NCBI GenBank assembly: GCA_015069525.1
Contig: SVIK01000043.1
Location: 1 to 11,879, forward strand
From: Clostridiales bacterium
GTDB taxonomy: Bacteria > Bacillota > Clostridia > Christensenellales > Borkfalkiaceae
Direction: 5' to 3'
Length of the DNA: 11,879 nucleotides
In this document: piece by piece, positions 1-7,321 of the stretch
Layout: each line of letters starts with the position of its first letter
How positions within the stretch are numbered: position 1 is the stretch's first letter
Notes under the pieces: generated by a model
What the model saw: the letters and a program-made list of their open reading frames with translations, nothing else
What the model was told of the DNA's origin: nothing
Databases searched by the model: none
Translations under genes and position numbers: made by a program

Positions 1-53
1 AGTTTTACTTTCGCGGTTATCCTCGTCCGTACGGCAATCGCGAAAGTAAAACT
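1..53. repeat. 15-bp perfect inverted repeat at the window edge
   Basis: Bases 1-15 are the exact reverse complement of bases 39-53, separated by 23 bases. Bases 39-53 fit the hdrA reading frame and give residues typical of the family (around AIAKVKL), whereas the first six residues of the frame (SFTFAV) do not look like HdrA. This pattern can come from a fold-back chimera at the end of a contig or amplified fragment. Whether base 1 is a contig end cannot be seen from here. Confidence 0.75.
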
Positions 54-1662
54 TAACGCGCCTTTGATGGCAGGGGAAAGCCCCGTTGTAAAACGTGCGC
101 TCGTTATCGGTGGCGGTATTGCAGGTATTCAAGCGGCGCTCGATATTGCGGACGCAGGCTTTGAAGTGGATATCGTGGAAAAGAACGCAACTATCGGCGG
201 TAGAATGGCGCAACTCGATAAGACGTTCCCCACGCTCGACTGTTCGGCTTGTATTTTGACGCCGAAAATGGTAGACTGTGCGCAACACGAAAAGATTGAT
301 ATCCTTTCCTATTCCGAAGTGGAAGAGGTAAAAGGCTTCGTGGGTAATTTCAACGTAAAAATCCGTCGTAAGGCGAGATACGTTGACGAAACGAAATGTA
401 CGGGCTGTAAGGCTTGTATGGATAAGTGTCCGTCCAAGAAAGGCTTGAACACCTTCAATATGGGTTTGAACACTCGTCCTGCAATTCATATCCCGTTTGC
501 GCAAGCTATCCCCAACGTGGCGGTAATCGACCCCGAACAATGTATAAAGCTTAAAACGGGTAAATGTGGTATCTGCCAAAAATTCTGCGGAGTAGGCGCA
601 ATCGATTACGAGCAAAAGGATACTTTTGTAGAACGTCAATACGGCGCAATCGTCGTTGCTACGGGCTTCAAGCCTATCGAGCTGACGGCGTTCAACGAAT
701 ACGGTTATGCGGATAATAAAGACGTTATCACCTCGCTCGAACTTGAAAGATTGATGAACGCGGCAGGCCCTACGGGCGGTGTATTGCTCCGTCCTTCGGA
801 TAACGCGCACCCGCACACGATTACCTTTATTCAATGCGTAGGCTCGCGTGATACCAGCGGTTGCGGAAAACCGTACTGTTCTAAGATTTGTTGTATGTAT
901 ACGGCAAAACACGCAATGCTTATCCGTGAAAAATATCCCGATACCAAGGTAAACGTATTCTATATCGACGTACGTACGCCTGGTAAGAACTACGACGAAT
1001 TCTTCCGCCGTGCGGTAGAACAATACGGCGTAAACTATATCAAGGGTATGGTTGGCAAGGTTTACAACGAAAACGGTAAACTTATGGTACAAGGTTCTAA
1101 CCTCATCGACAACGAACAAGTGACGATTGAATCGGATTTAGTCGTTTTGGCGGCGGCAATCGAACCGGAGCCTTCCGTTAGAAAGATTGCAACGCTCTTG
1201 ACGGCAAGTATTGATACGAACAACTTCCTTACCGAATCGCACGCGAAGCTTCGTCCCGTTGAAAGCCCTACGGCTGGCGTATATCTTGCAGGTGTATGTC
1301 AAGGGCCGAAGGATATCCCCGAAACGGTATCCCAAGCGTCCGCTTGTGCCGCGAAGGTTATCGGCTTGCTTGTGAAAGATAAGTTGAAGACGAACCCTTG
1401 CGTGGCTACGCCTGATGAAAATATGTGTAATGGTTGTAGCCAATGTGCGAACGTTTGCGCATACGGCGCAATCACGTACGTGGATAAAGAATTCCGTCTT
1501 GGTGGCGGTAAAACGGAAATCCGTCGCGTAGCGTCCGTCAACCCTGCTGTATGTCAAGGTTGCGGTGCATGTACGGTGACCTGTCCTTCGGGCGCTATGG
1601 ATTTGAAAGGATTCAGCTCGAAACAAATTATGTCGGAGGTGGAAGCAATATGCAAGAAGTAA
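1..1662 (+). CDS. hdrA: HdrA-type flavin/iron-sulfur electron-bifurcating subunit, 5' end missing
   Basis: This is heterodisulfide reductase subunit A family, the FAD protein that splits electron pairs in Hdr complexes of the cytoplasm. The frame is open back to base 1 with no stop, so the gene enters from outside; the ATG at 67 has no ribosome binding site and lies inside the domain. About 553 residues are visible, against roughly 650 or more for full HdrA, so the N-terminal part is missing. Seen in order: the PV-KRALVIGGGIAG Rossmann FAD motif (bases 82-129); the HdrA signature DCSACILTPKM (238-270); a CTGCKACMDKCP cluster (397-432); a cysteine set with CGICQKFC (568-591); and a C-terminal double ferredoxin, CNGCSQCANVC (1426-1458) and CQGCGACTVTC (1552-1584). 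The gene overlaps mvhD by 13 bases. The family call is secure; bifurcation is the family's known role and is inferred here. Confidence 0.93.
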   Translation, partial: SFTFAVILVRTAIAKVKLNAPLMAGESPVVKRALVIGGGIAGIQAALDIADAGFEVDIVEKNATIGGRMAQLDKTFPTLDCSACILTPKMVDCAQHEKIDILSYSEVEEVKGFVGNFNVKIRRKARYVDETKCTGCKACMDKCPSKKGLNTFNMGLNTRPAIHIPFAQAIPNVAVIDPEQCIKLKTGKCGICQKFCGVGAIDYEQKDTFVERQYGAIVVATGFKPIELTAFNEYGYADNKDVITSLELERLMNAAGPTGGVLLRPSDNAHPHTITFIQCVGSRDTSGCGKPYCSKICCMYTAKHAMLIREKYPDTKVNVFYIDVRTPGKNYDEFFRRAVEQYGVNYIKGMVGKVYNENGKLMVQGSNLIDNEQVTIESDLVVLAAAIEPEPSVRKIATLLTASIDTNNFLTESHAKLRPVESPTAGVYLAGVCQGPKDIPETVSQASACAAKVIGLLVKDKLKTNPCVATPDENMCNGCSQCANVCAYGAITYVDKEFRLGGGKTEIRRVASVNPAVCQGCGACTVTCPSGAMDLKGFSSKQIMSEVEAICKK

Positions 1663-2105
1663 GCACCGAAAAGAAAGAATTTGTGCCTAACATCGTTGCC
1701 TTTTGTTGCAACTGGTGTTCGTATGCAGGGGCGGACCTTGCAGGTTCTAGCCGTTTAAGCTATCCTGCAAACGTAAAAATTATCCGTGTACCTTGCTCCT
1801 GCCGAGTAAACCCGACGTTCGTTTTGAAAGCCTTCCAACAAGGCGCAGACGGCGTAATCCTTTGCGGTTGTCACCCTGGGGATTGCCATTACGTGACGGG
1901 CAACTACTATACGAGAAGAAGAATGGCACTCTTGTTTAGTTTCTTGAACTATATGGGTATTGAAAAAGAGCGTACGCGCGTGGAATGGGTTTCCGCAGCG
2001 GAAGGCGCACGTTTCTCCGCCGTTATGAACGATTTCGTGAAAACGATTTCTCAGCTTGGCGAAAACAAACGCTTGTCCGATTTGCGTGTAAAGGAGGGCG
2101 AATAA
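1650..2105 (+). CDS. mvhD: MvhD/FlxD-type [2Fe-2S] hydrogenase-delta subunit
   Basis: This 151-residue small iron-sulfur protein belongs to the MvhD family, which docks on HdrA and passes electrons between it and a donor module (hydrogenase, formate dehydrogenase or an NADH diaphorase). The conserved cysteines are visible: CCNWC (residues 19-23), CSC (49-51) and CGCHPGDC (72-79). The ATG at 1650 is chosen because GGAGG lies at 1635-1639 and the protein then has normal family length; a longer open frame from 1551 would run inside the hdrA coding sequence. The start overlaps the hdrA stop, suggesting translational coupling and equal dosage. With the FlxA-like diaphorase downstream and no hydrogenase genes, the partner is probably NADH, so FlxD is the better functional name. 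Confidence 0.92.
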   Translation: MQEVSTEKKEFVPNIVAFCCNWCSYAGADLAGSSRLSYPANVKIIRVPCSCRVNPTFVLKAFQQGADGVILCGCHPGDCHYVTGNYYTRRRMALLFSFLNYMGIEKERTRVEWVSAAEGARFSAVMNDFVKTISQLGENKRLSDLRVKEGE

Positions 2106-2106
2106 T

Positions 2107-3084
2107 ATGAAAGACGTTGAAATGAAAATGCTTGAACGTGCAAAAGCGCTCCTTGAAAGCGGAGAAGTGGCACGCGTTATCGGTTGGAAGAAAGGGGAGT
2201 TTTTCTACGACCCTACGCCTGCGTCTTTTGAAACGGTAGACGAACTTAAAGATTTCGTTTACAATTGGTTCTGTGGCGCAAACCTTTCCAAATACCTTAT
2301 TCAAATGAGCAAAAAAGAAGGCAAGACGGCAGTATTTTTGAAACCTTGCGATACGTACAGCTTTAACCAACTCGTTAAAGAACACCGTATTAAGCGTGAA
2401 AATATCCACGTAATCGCCGTAGAGTGCCTTGCAAAACTCAATATCGAAGCAATCAAAGCACAAACGGACGGCATCGTAAAGAGCGTTGACGTCGTTGAAA
2501 AGGACGTAAAGGTCGTGACGACGAGTGGCGAATACACCCTTTACAAACCGGAAGTAGTTCTTTCTAAGTGTGCGGTTTGCAACAAGACGCACCAAGTAAA
2601 GGATGAGGAAATCATTTTGCACGAGCGTCCTGTTCGCGACGTAGACCGTTTTGAAGAGGTAGAAAAACTCGAAACGATGACGGCGGACGAACGCTTTGCG
2701 TTCTGGAAAGACCAACTTAGCAAGTGTATCCGTTGCAATGCTTGTCGCAACGTTTGCCCCGCATGTTCTTGCGTAAAGTGCGTATTTGATAACCCGAAAT
2801 CGGGGATTTCGGCAAAAGCAAACGATTCGGAATTTGAAGAGAAGCTTTTCCACGTAATCCGTGCGTTCCACGTGGCGGGTAGATGTACCGACTGTGGCGA
2901 ATGCAGTAGAGTTTGTCCTCAAAATATTCCTTTGCACCTTCTCAACCGTAAATTCATTAAGGATATCGACGGGTTGTACGGTCAATTCCAAGCAGGGGAA
3001 ACGGACGAAGGCAAGACGCCCCTCACTTCTTATACGGAAGGGGACGTAGAGCCGAAAGACGTGTTTAACGGGGAGGCAAAATAA
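2107..3084 (+). CDS. FrhB-like protein with C-terminal 4Fe-4S dicluster (FlxC-like)
   Basis: This 325-residue iron-sulfur protein resembles the coenzyme F420 hydrogenase beta / dicluster subunits that accompany FlxA-FlxD next to Hdr genes. The N-terminal part (about residues 20-170) contains a conserved LKPCDTYSFNQL stretch (78-89) and a CAVC pair (155-158). The C-terminal part carries two [4Fe-4S] motifs: CIRCNACRNVC (207-217), with extra cysteines at 220, 222 and 225, and CTDCGECSRVC (260-270). AAGGAGGG lies 8 bases before the ATG, one base after the mvhD stop. It probably wires electrons between the NADH-oxidising subunit and HdrA/MvhD. There is no hydrogenase large subunit in view, so a hydrogenase role is unlikely. 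The exact substrate of the FrhB-like part, if any, cannot be read from sequence. Confidence 0.8.
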   Translation: MKDVEMKMLERAKALLESGEVARVIGWKKGEFFYDPTPASFETVDELKDFVYNWFCGANLSKYLIQMSKKEGKTAVFLKPCDTYSFNQLVKEHRIKRENIHVIAVECLAKLNIEAIKAQTDGIVKSVDVVEKDVKVVTTSGEYTLYKPEVVLSKCAVCNKTHQVKDEEIILHERPVRDVDRFEEVEKLETMTADERFAFWKDQLSKCIRCNACRNVCPACSCVKCVFDNPKSGISAKANDSEFEEKLFHVIRAFHVAGRCTDCGECSRVCPQNIPLHLLNRKFIKDIDGLYGQFQAGETDEGKTPLTSYTEGDVEPKDVFNGEAK

Positions 3085-4112
3085 TGTTAAAAATAGCGAA
3101 AGAAAGATTAAACGAATTGTATGCAAAAATCAATGAAGCTTTCGGTTTGTATATTCCCATTAAAAAAGCGGGGGAAGTAAACTACCACGTTTGGGGAGAG
3201 GGTAAAGAAGTTTCGATTGAAACGTTAAAAACGGTTAAATCTCCCAAAAACATGTTCTTCCCGCAAAGCGAGAATATGATGAAATTCAAAACGGAAGATA
3301 AGAACATTTCTATCGAAGATATGAATTTCGAAAAGAAACCGTTCGTGCTCTTTGGGGTGCGTGCATGTGATTATAAGGCAATAGACGTGCTTGATAAAGT
3401 GTTCCTTGCCGACCCTGTGGACACCTATTATCAATCGAGAAGAGAAGCGACGACGATTGTCACGCTCGCTTGCTCCAAGCCTGAGGAAAGCTGTTTTTGT
3501 AAAGTGTTCGACATTGACGCGACGGCACCGAAAGGGGACGTGACGACGTGGTTGGACGATAACTATTTATATTGGCAAGCAAACACCGAAAAGGGTGAAA
3601 AGCTTACTTCGCTCGTGGCAGAACTCTTTGAAAAGGGCGGGGAAGCGGAAGTAAAAGCGCAACAAGACGCTACGAAAGCGGTGATTGACGAACTTCCTTT
3701 CTCGAATTTGGATTTGAGCAGATTTAAGCCTGAGAATTTGAACGAATTGTTCAATGCAAAGGAATGGGAAGAAATGAGCGAGGCTTGCCTTGGATGCGGT
3801 ACTTGTACGTTTGTTTGCCCGACCTGCCAATGCTTTGATATCCGCGATTTCAAGACGAACGATGGTATTTTGCGTTATCGTTGCTGGGATTCGTGCATGT
3901 ATTCCGACTTTACGCTTATGGCGCACGGCAACTCCCGTACGACGCAAATGCAAAGATTTAGACAAAGATTCATGCACAAGCTCGTGTACTATCCTTCGCA
4001 AAACGGCGGATTGTATTCGTGCGTAGGTTGCGGTAGATGTGTCAACAAATGCCCGCAACACCTCAATATCGTAAAAGTTATTAAAACGCTTGGAGGTAAG
4101 AACGATGACTAA
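3084..4112 (+). CDS. AsrA/HyhB-like 4Fe-4S dicluster protein (FlxB-like)
   Basis: This 342-residue protein resembles the beta subunits of anaerobic sulfite reductase (AsrA) and sulfhydrogenase (HyhB), which pass electrons to or from an AsrB/HyhG-type diaphorase. Visible features are GVRACDYKAID (91-101), a CxxxxxxCxC set (130-139), the first cluster CLGCGTCTFVC (235-245) with C248 and C250, a CWDSC pair (267-271), and the second cluster CVGCGRCVNKC (313-323). Its ATG shares one base with the stop of the preceding gene (TAATG), and GGGAGG lies at 3071-3076. Its own stop lies 8 bases inside the next gene. In this operon it is most likely the relay next to the FlxA-like NADH subunit. A sulfite reductase role is unlikely because no siroheme subunit follows. 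Confidence 0.8.
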   Translation: MLKIAKERLNELYAKINEAFGLYIPIKKAGEVNYHVWGEGKEVSIETLKTVKSPKNMFFPQSENMMKFKTEDKNISIEDMNFEKKPFVLFGVRACDYKAIDVLDKVFLADPVDTYYQSRREATTIVTLACSKPEESCFCKVFDIDATAPKGDVTTWLDDNYLYWQANTEKGEKLTSLVAELFEKGGEAEVKAQQDATKAVIDELPFSNLDLSRFKPENLNELFNAKEWEEMSEACLGCGTCTFVCPTCQCFDIRDFKTNDGILRYRCWDSCMYSDFTLMAHGNSRTTQMQRFRQRFMHKLVYYPSQNGGLYSCVGCGRCVNKCPQHLNIVKVIKTLGGKNDD

Positions 4113-4932
4113 TGAAAACTTGATTCCCAAAGTCGGCGTGATTACCGACATTAGAAAAGATACGCCCGACGTTAAGACGTTCCGCGTCGTTGGTTTGGAC
4201 GGCAAAAAATTGTTCGAGCATATGCCTGGACAATGCGCAATGGTATCCGTACCCGGCGTTGGCGAATGTATGTTCTCTATTACCTCCTCGCCCACGAATA
4301 AGGAATTTATGGAATTCTCCATTAAAAAATGCGGATGCGTGACGGAAGTGTTGCACGCAATGGAAGTAGGGCAACAAATCACGGTGCGTGGGCCTTATGG
4401 TAAAAACTTCCCCGTAGAGGAAGATTTCAAGGGCAAAGATTTGCTCTTTATCGCAGGCGGTATCGGGCTTGCGCCCCTTCGTAGCGTTATCAACTACGTA
4501 CGTCATTACCGTGAAAACTACGGCAAAGTAGTTATCGTATACGGCGCAAGAAGCAAGGAAGACCTTGTTGACATCAACGAAATTCAAACGGAGTGGGTAA
4601 ACGAACCGAATATGGAAGTTTATCTCACCATCGACCGTCCCCAAGACGATTGGGACGGACACGTTGGTTTCGTACCTGCATACGTAAAAGAACTTGGGTT
4701 AAATCCCAACATGACGGCGGTGCTTTGCGGACCTCCTATCATGATTAAATTCACGCTCGCAGGGCTTTTGGAACTCGGCTTTGATAAATCGAACGTATTT
4801 ACGACGTTAGAGCTTCGTATGAAGTGCGGTATCGGTAAATGCGGTAGATGCAACGTAGGCGACAAGTTCGTATGTAAAGACGGACCCGTCTTCCGTATGA
4901 CGGAGCTTGACGAACTTCCCAATGAGTATTAA
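4105..4932 (+). CDS. FAD/NAD(P)-binding diaphorase with [2Fe-2S] (FlxA/AsrB/HyhG-like)
   Basis: This 275-residue protein of the ferredoxin-NADP reductase superfamily (PyrK/AsrB/HyhG group) is the probable NAD(P)H entry or exit point of the complex. The FAD domain comes first; its usual RxYS(T/S) motif is replaced by CMFSITSS (55-62), a drift also expected in AsrB-like members. The nucleotide domain has GGIGLAPLRS (118-127) and CGPPIM (208-213). The C-terminal PyrK-type [2Fe-2S] cysteines are C241, C246, C249 and C257. The ATG at 4105 is preferred over a TTG at 4090 because GGAGGT at 4092-4097 sits 7 bases upstream; it overlaps the previous stop (ATGACTAA). NADH rather than NADPH is the likelier donor by analogy to FlxA, but specificity cannot be judged here. 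Confidence 0.85.
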   Translation: MTNENLIPKVGVITDIRKDTPDVKTFRVVGLDGKKLFEHMPGQCAMVSVPGVGECMFSITSSPTNKEFMEFSIKKCGCVTEVLHAMEVGQQITVRGPYGKNFPVEEDFKGKDLLFIAGGIGLAPLRSVINYVRHYRENYGKVVIVYGARSKEDLVDINEIQTEWVNEPNMEVYLTIDRPQDDWDGHVGFVPAYVKELGLNPNMTAVLCGPPIMIKFTLAGLLELGFDKSNVFTTLELRMKCGIGKCGRCNVGDKFVCKDGPVFRMTELDELPNEY

Positions 4933-4945
4933 GGAGAAAACGACA

Positions 4946-5620
4946 ATGGAAAAAATGGTAAACGTATTTCTTTTCGGTAAACGTTATGAAGTTCCGGAAA
5001 GTTTGACGATTATGAAAGCAATGGAATACGCTGGGTATCAGCTTGTTCGCGGTTGCGGTTGCAGAAACGGTTTTTGTGGCGCTTGCGCAACGATTTACCG
5101 TATCAAAGGTCAACAAGAATTAAAGACGTGTTTGGCTTGTCAACAACAGGTTGAAGAGGGTATGTACGTGGCGACGCTTCCTTTCTTCCCCCTCGTAAAG
5201 CAAGTTTACGATATCGAAAAGATTAAGCCTACGCAACAAATCATGATGCAACTTTATCCCGAAATCTATTCGTGTATCGGTTGCAACGCTTGTACGAAGA
5301 GCTGTACGCAAGAGCTTAACGTTATGCAATATATCGCATACGCGCAACGTGGCGAATATGAAAAGGCTGCGGAAGAGAGCTTCGACTGCGTAATGTGCGG
5401 TGTATGTTCTTCCCGTTGCCCTGCGGGTATTTCTCATCCCCAAGTGGCACTTCTTACGCGTAGACTTACGGGCAAATACCTTGCGCCTAAGAGCGAGCAT
5501 CTTGTCAACCGCGTAGCGGAAATTGACGCGGGGGATTGCAAGGCGGCGCTTGAAGCGATTATGAACACTCCGCTTGAAGAGCAAAAAAATCTCTATAACC
5601 ATAGAGAAATCGAAAAATAA
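4946..5620 (+). CDS. [2Fe-2S] plus HdrC-like dicluster iron-sulfur subunit (TfrB/FrdB-like)
   Basis: This 224-residue protein has an N-terminal plant-type/FrdB-type [2Fe-2S] domain, with C39, C44, C47 and C62 (C37 and C65 additional). It is followed by two complete [4Fe-4S] motifs, CIGCNACTKSC (110-120) and CVMCGVCSSRC (148-158). The spacing and flanks of the second part, including CSSRCPAGI, resemble HdrC more than the 3Fe-4S part of FrdB. It therefore resembles the front of methanogen thiol:fumarate reductase subunit TfrB without the HdrB-like CCG domain. The start at 4946 has AAGGAG at 4931-4936, right after the upstream stop. It probably connects HdrA to the flavoprotein encoded 11 bases downstream. 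A conventional succinate dehydrogenase B subunit is the main alternative, but no membrane anchor gene is present. Confidence 0.82.
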   Translation: MEKMVNVFLFGKRYEVPESLTIMKAMEYAGYQLVRGCGCRNGFCGACATIYRIKGQQELKTCLACQQQVEEGMYVATLPFFPLVKQVYDIEKIKPTQQIMMQLYPEIYSCIGCNACTKSCTQELNVMQYIAYAQRGEYEKAAEESFDCVMCGVCSSRCPAGISHPQVALLTRRLTGKYLAPKSEHLVNRVAEIDAGDCKAALEAIMNTPLEEQKNLYNHREIEK

Positions 5621-5631
5621 GGAGAAGCACT

Positions 5632-7236
5632 ATGTATCACTATACCGATGAACAATTGGAATCGATGAAAAAAGTAGAAGCAAGCCGTGCTTCTCGTATT
5701 GAAAAATTGCACGCACGCATGACGGCGGAAGAAAAAGACGCCGTTTTGGCGGAATTTCACCCCGACTATATCACTTCCGCGTATGAAGAATTGAAAGTAG
5801 GGAAAAATAAAGGCGGAAAGGTCTTGCACGAGCTTGCCAATTTGTTGCAAGGACACTCTCGTGTGAAGGATATGAAAATTGACCTCACGAAGATTGATTA
5901 CGACGTAGACGTGCTCGTAATTGGTGGTGGCGGTGCAGGTTCGTCTGCGGCTATCGAAGCGCATCAACGCGGTGCAAACGTTATGATTGTGACGAAGCTT
6001 CGTTTAGGCGATGCGAATACGGCAATGGCGGAAGGCGGTATCCAAGCTGCGGATAAGCCCAACGACAGCCCTGCTACGCACTATCTTGACGCACTCGGCG
6101 GAGGACACTTCAAGAACAAGCCCGAGCTTTTGTATAAGCTTGTAAACGAAGCGCCCGAAGCGATTTTGTGGTTGAATAATTTGGGCGTTATGTTCGATAA
6201 AGAAGAGGACGGCACGATGGTGACGACGCACGGCGGTGGTACGTCGAGAAAACGTATGCACGCTTGTCGCGACTATTCCGGTTCGGAAATTATGCGTACC
6301 CTCCGCGACGAAGTATTCAACCGTGGCATTACGGTGGTAGATTTCACGTCCGCAATCGAGCTTATCAAAGATACCGACGGCAAAGTTGCCGGTGCGGTGC
6401 TTATGAATATGGAAACGAAAGAAATCTTGGTGGCAAGGGCGAAAACGGTTGTTATCGCAACGGGCGGTGCTGGTAGATTGCACTACCAAGGCTTCCCCAC
6501 GTCCAACCACTACGGCGCAACGGCAGACGGGCTCGTACTCGGCTATCGTGCAGGCGCAAAACTTTTGTATCCCGAAACGTTGCAATATCACCCTACGGGT
6601 GCGGCAGAACCTACGCAAATCTATGGTGCACTCGTGACGGAAAAAGTACGTTCGCTCGGTGCACAGCTCGTCAATAAAGACGGCGAAGCGTTCGTATATT
6701 CGCTTGAAACGCGTGACGTGACGGCGTCTTCGATTATTCGTGAATGCAAAGCGAATAAGAAGGGAATTAAGACGACGGACGGCGAAGGCGTATGGCTTGA
6801 CACTCCGCTTATCGATATTTTGAACGGCGAAGGCACGATTGAAAAGCGTATTCCTGCCATGCTTCGTATGTTCGGTAAATACGGTATTGATATCCGTAAA
6901 GAGCCGATTTTGATTTATCCTACGCTTCACTATCAAAACGGCGGTTTGGATATCGGCGCAAACGGTATGACGTGCATTGAAAACTTGTACGTTGCAGGCG
7001 AAGCGGTTGGCGGTATTCACGGTACGAACCGTCTTATGGGCAACTCGCTTCTCGATATCATCGTATTCGGTAGAAACGCTGGTCAACAAGCGGGCGAAAA
7101 GTGGAAGAGTGTAGAACTCAAAGAACTCACCCTTGCGCACGTGGACGAGTTTGAAAAGGAATTGGAAGAAGCGGGTATTACGACGGACGTTGTATCGCCT
7201 AAACTCCTTCCTGATTACAGAAGACAAGCGAACTAA
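5632..7236 (+). CDS. Soluble fumarate reductase-type flavoprotein
   Basis: This 534-residue FAD protein belongs to the FrdA/SdhA/TfrA/NadB superfamily. The FAD motif is VIGGGGAGSS (96-105). Residues matching the FrdA catalytic set are all present: H320 in HPTG, R361 in ETRDV, H433 in LHYQNGG and R467 in GTNRLMGNSL. This favours fumarate/succinate chemistry over the aspartate oxidase reaction. The residue where FrdA/SdhA covalently bind FAD is Asn (N129 in ANTAMAEGG), so FAD is probably non-covalent, as in NadB and TfrA-like enzymes. An unusual charged, probably helical extension of about 88 residues precedes the FAD domain and might dock the partner subunits. GGAGAAG lies just before the ATG at 5632. 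No membrane segment is seen. Direction (fumarate reduction) is inferred from the Hdr context; an L-aspartate oxidase or another 2-enoate reductase remains possible. Confidence 0.85.
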   Translation: MYHYTDEQLESMKKVEASRASRIEKLHARMTAEEKDAVLAEFHPDYITSAYEELKVGKNKGGKVLHELANLLQGHSRVKDMKIDLTKIDYDVDVLVIGGGGAGSSAAIEAHQRGANVMIVTKLRLGDANTAMAEGGIQAADKPNDSPATHYLDALGGGHFKNKPELLYKLVNEAPEAILWLNNLGVMFDKEEDGTMVTTHGGGTSRKRMHACRDYSGSEIMRTLRDEVFNRGITVVDFTSAIELIKDTDGKVAGAVLMNMETKEILVARAKTVVIATGGAGRLHYQGFPTSNHYGATADGLVLGYRAGAKLLYPETLQYHPTGAAEPTQIYGALVTEKVRSLGAQLVNKDGEAFVYSLETRDVTASSIIRECKANKKGIKTTDGEGVWLDTPLIDILNGEGTIEKRIPAMLRMFGKYGIDIRKEPILIYPTLHYQNGGLDIGANGMTCIENLYVAGEAVGGIHGTNRLMGNSLLDIIVFGRNAGQQAGEKWKSVELKELTLAHVDEFEKELEEAGITTDVVSPKLLPDYRRQAN

Positions 7237-7257
7237 TCTTACAAAACTGAATAAAAA

Positions 7258-7300
7258 GGACAAAACGCACGGGGTATGTACGCTTTGTGCGTTTTCGTCC
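7258..7300 (+). promoter_or_regulatory. Intergenic hairpin before the permease gene
   Basis: AAAACGCAC (7262-7270) pairs with GTGCGTTTT (7287-7295) and GGAC (7258-7261) with GTCC (7297-7300), leaving one bulged C and a 16-base loop. It is followed by CGCAAAAAAGGAG rather than a T-run, so it is not a clean terminator. It may be an RNA-processing or stabilising hairpin, or a partial terminator that lowers permease expression relative to the enzyme genes. Confidence 0.6.
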
Positions 7301-7321
7301 GCAAAAAAGGAGTGGTAGAAA

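Noticed and set aside
67..1662. hdrA starting at the ATG at base 67 as a complete gene
   Set aside because: There is no ribosome binding site, the frame is open back to base 1, and residues before the ATG match the conserved HdrA region ahead of the FAD motif.
2023..3126. 367-codon open frame on the - strand, and similar long antisense frames such as 6004-7263
   Set aside because: They mirror strongly supported + strand genes, have no ribosome binding sites, and have low-complexity translations rich in Arg, Phe and Val.
2107..4112. Hydrogenase or anaerobic sulfite reductase operon
   Set aside because: The dicluster proteins resemble those beta subunits, but there is no NiFe large/small subunit or siroheme subunit; the Hdr/Flx context explains them better.
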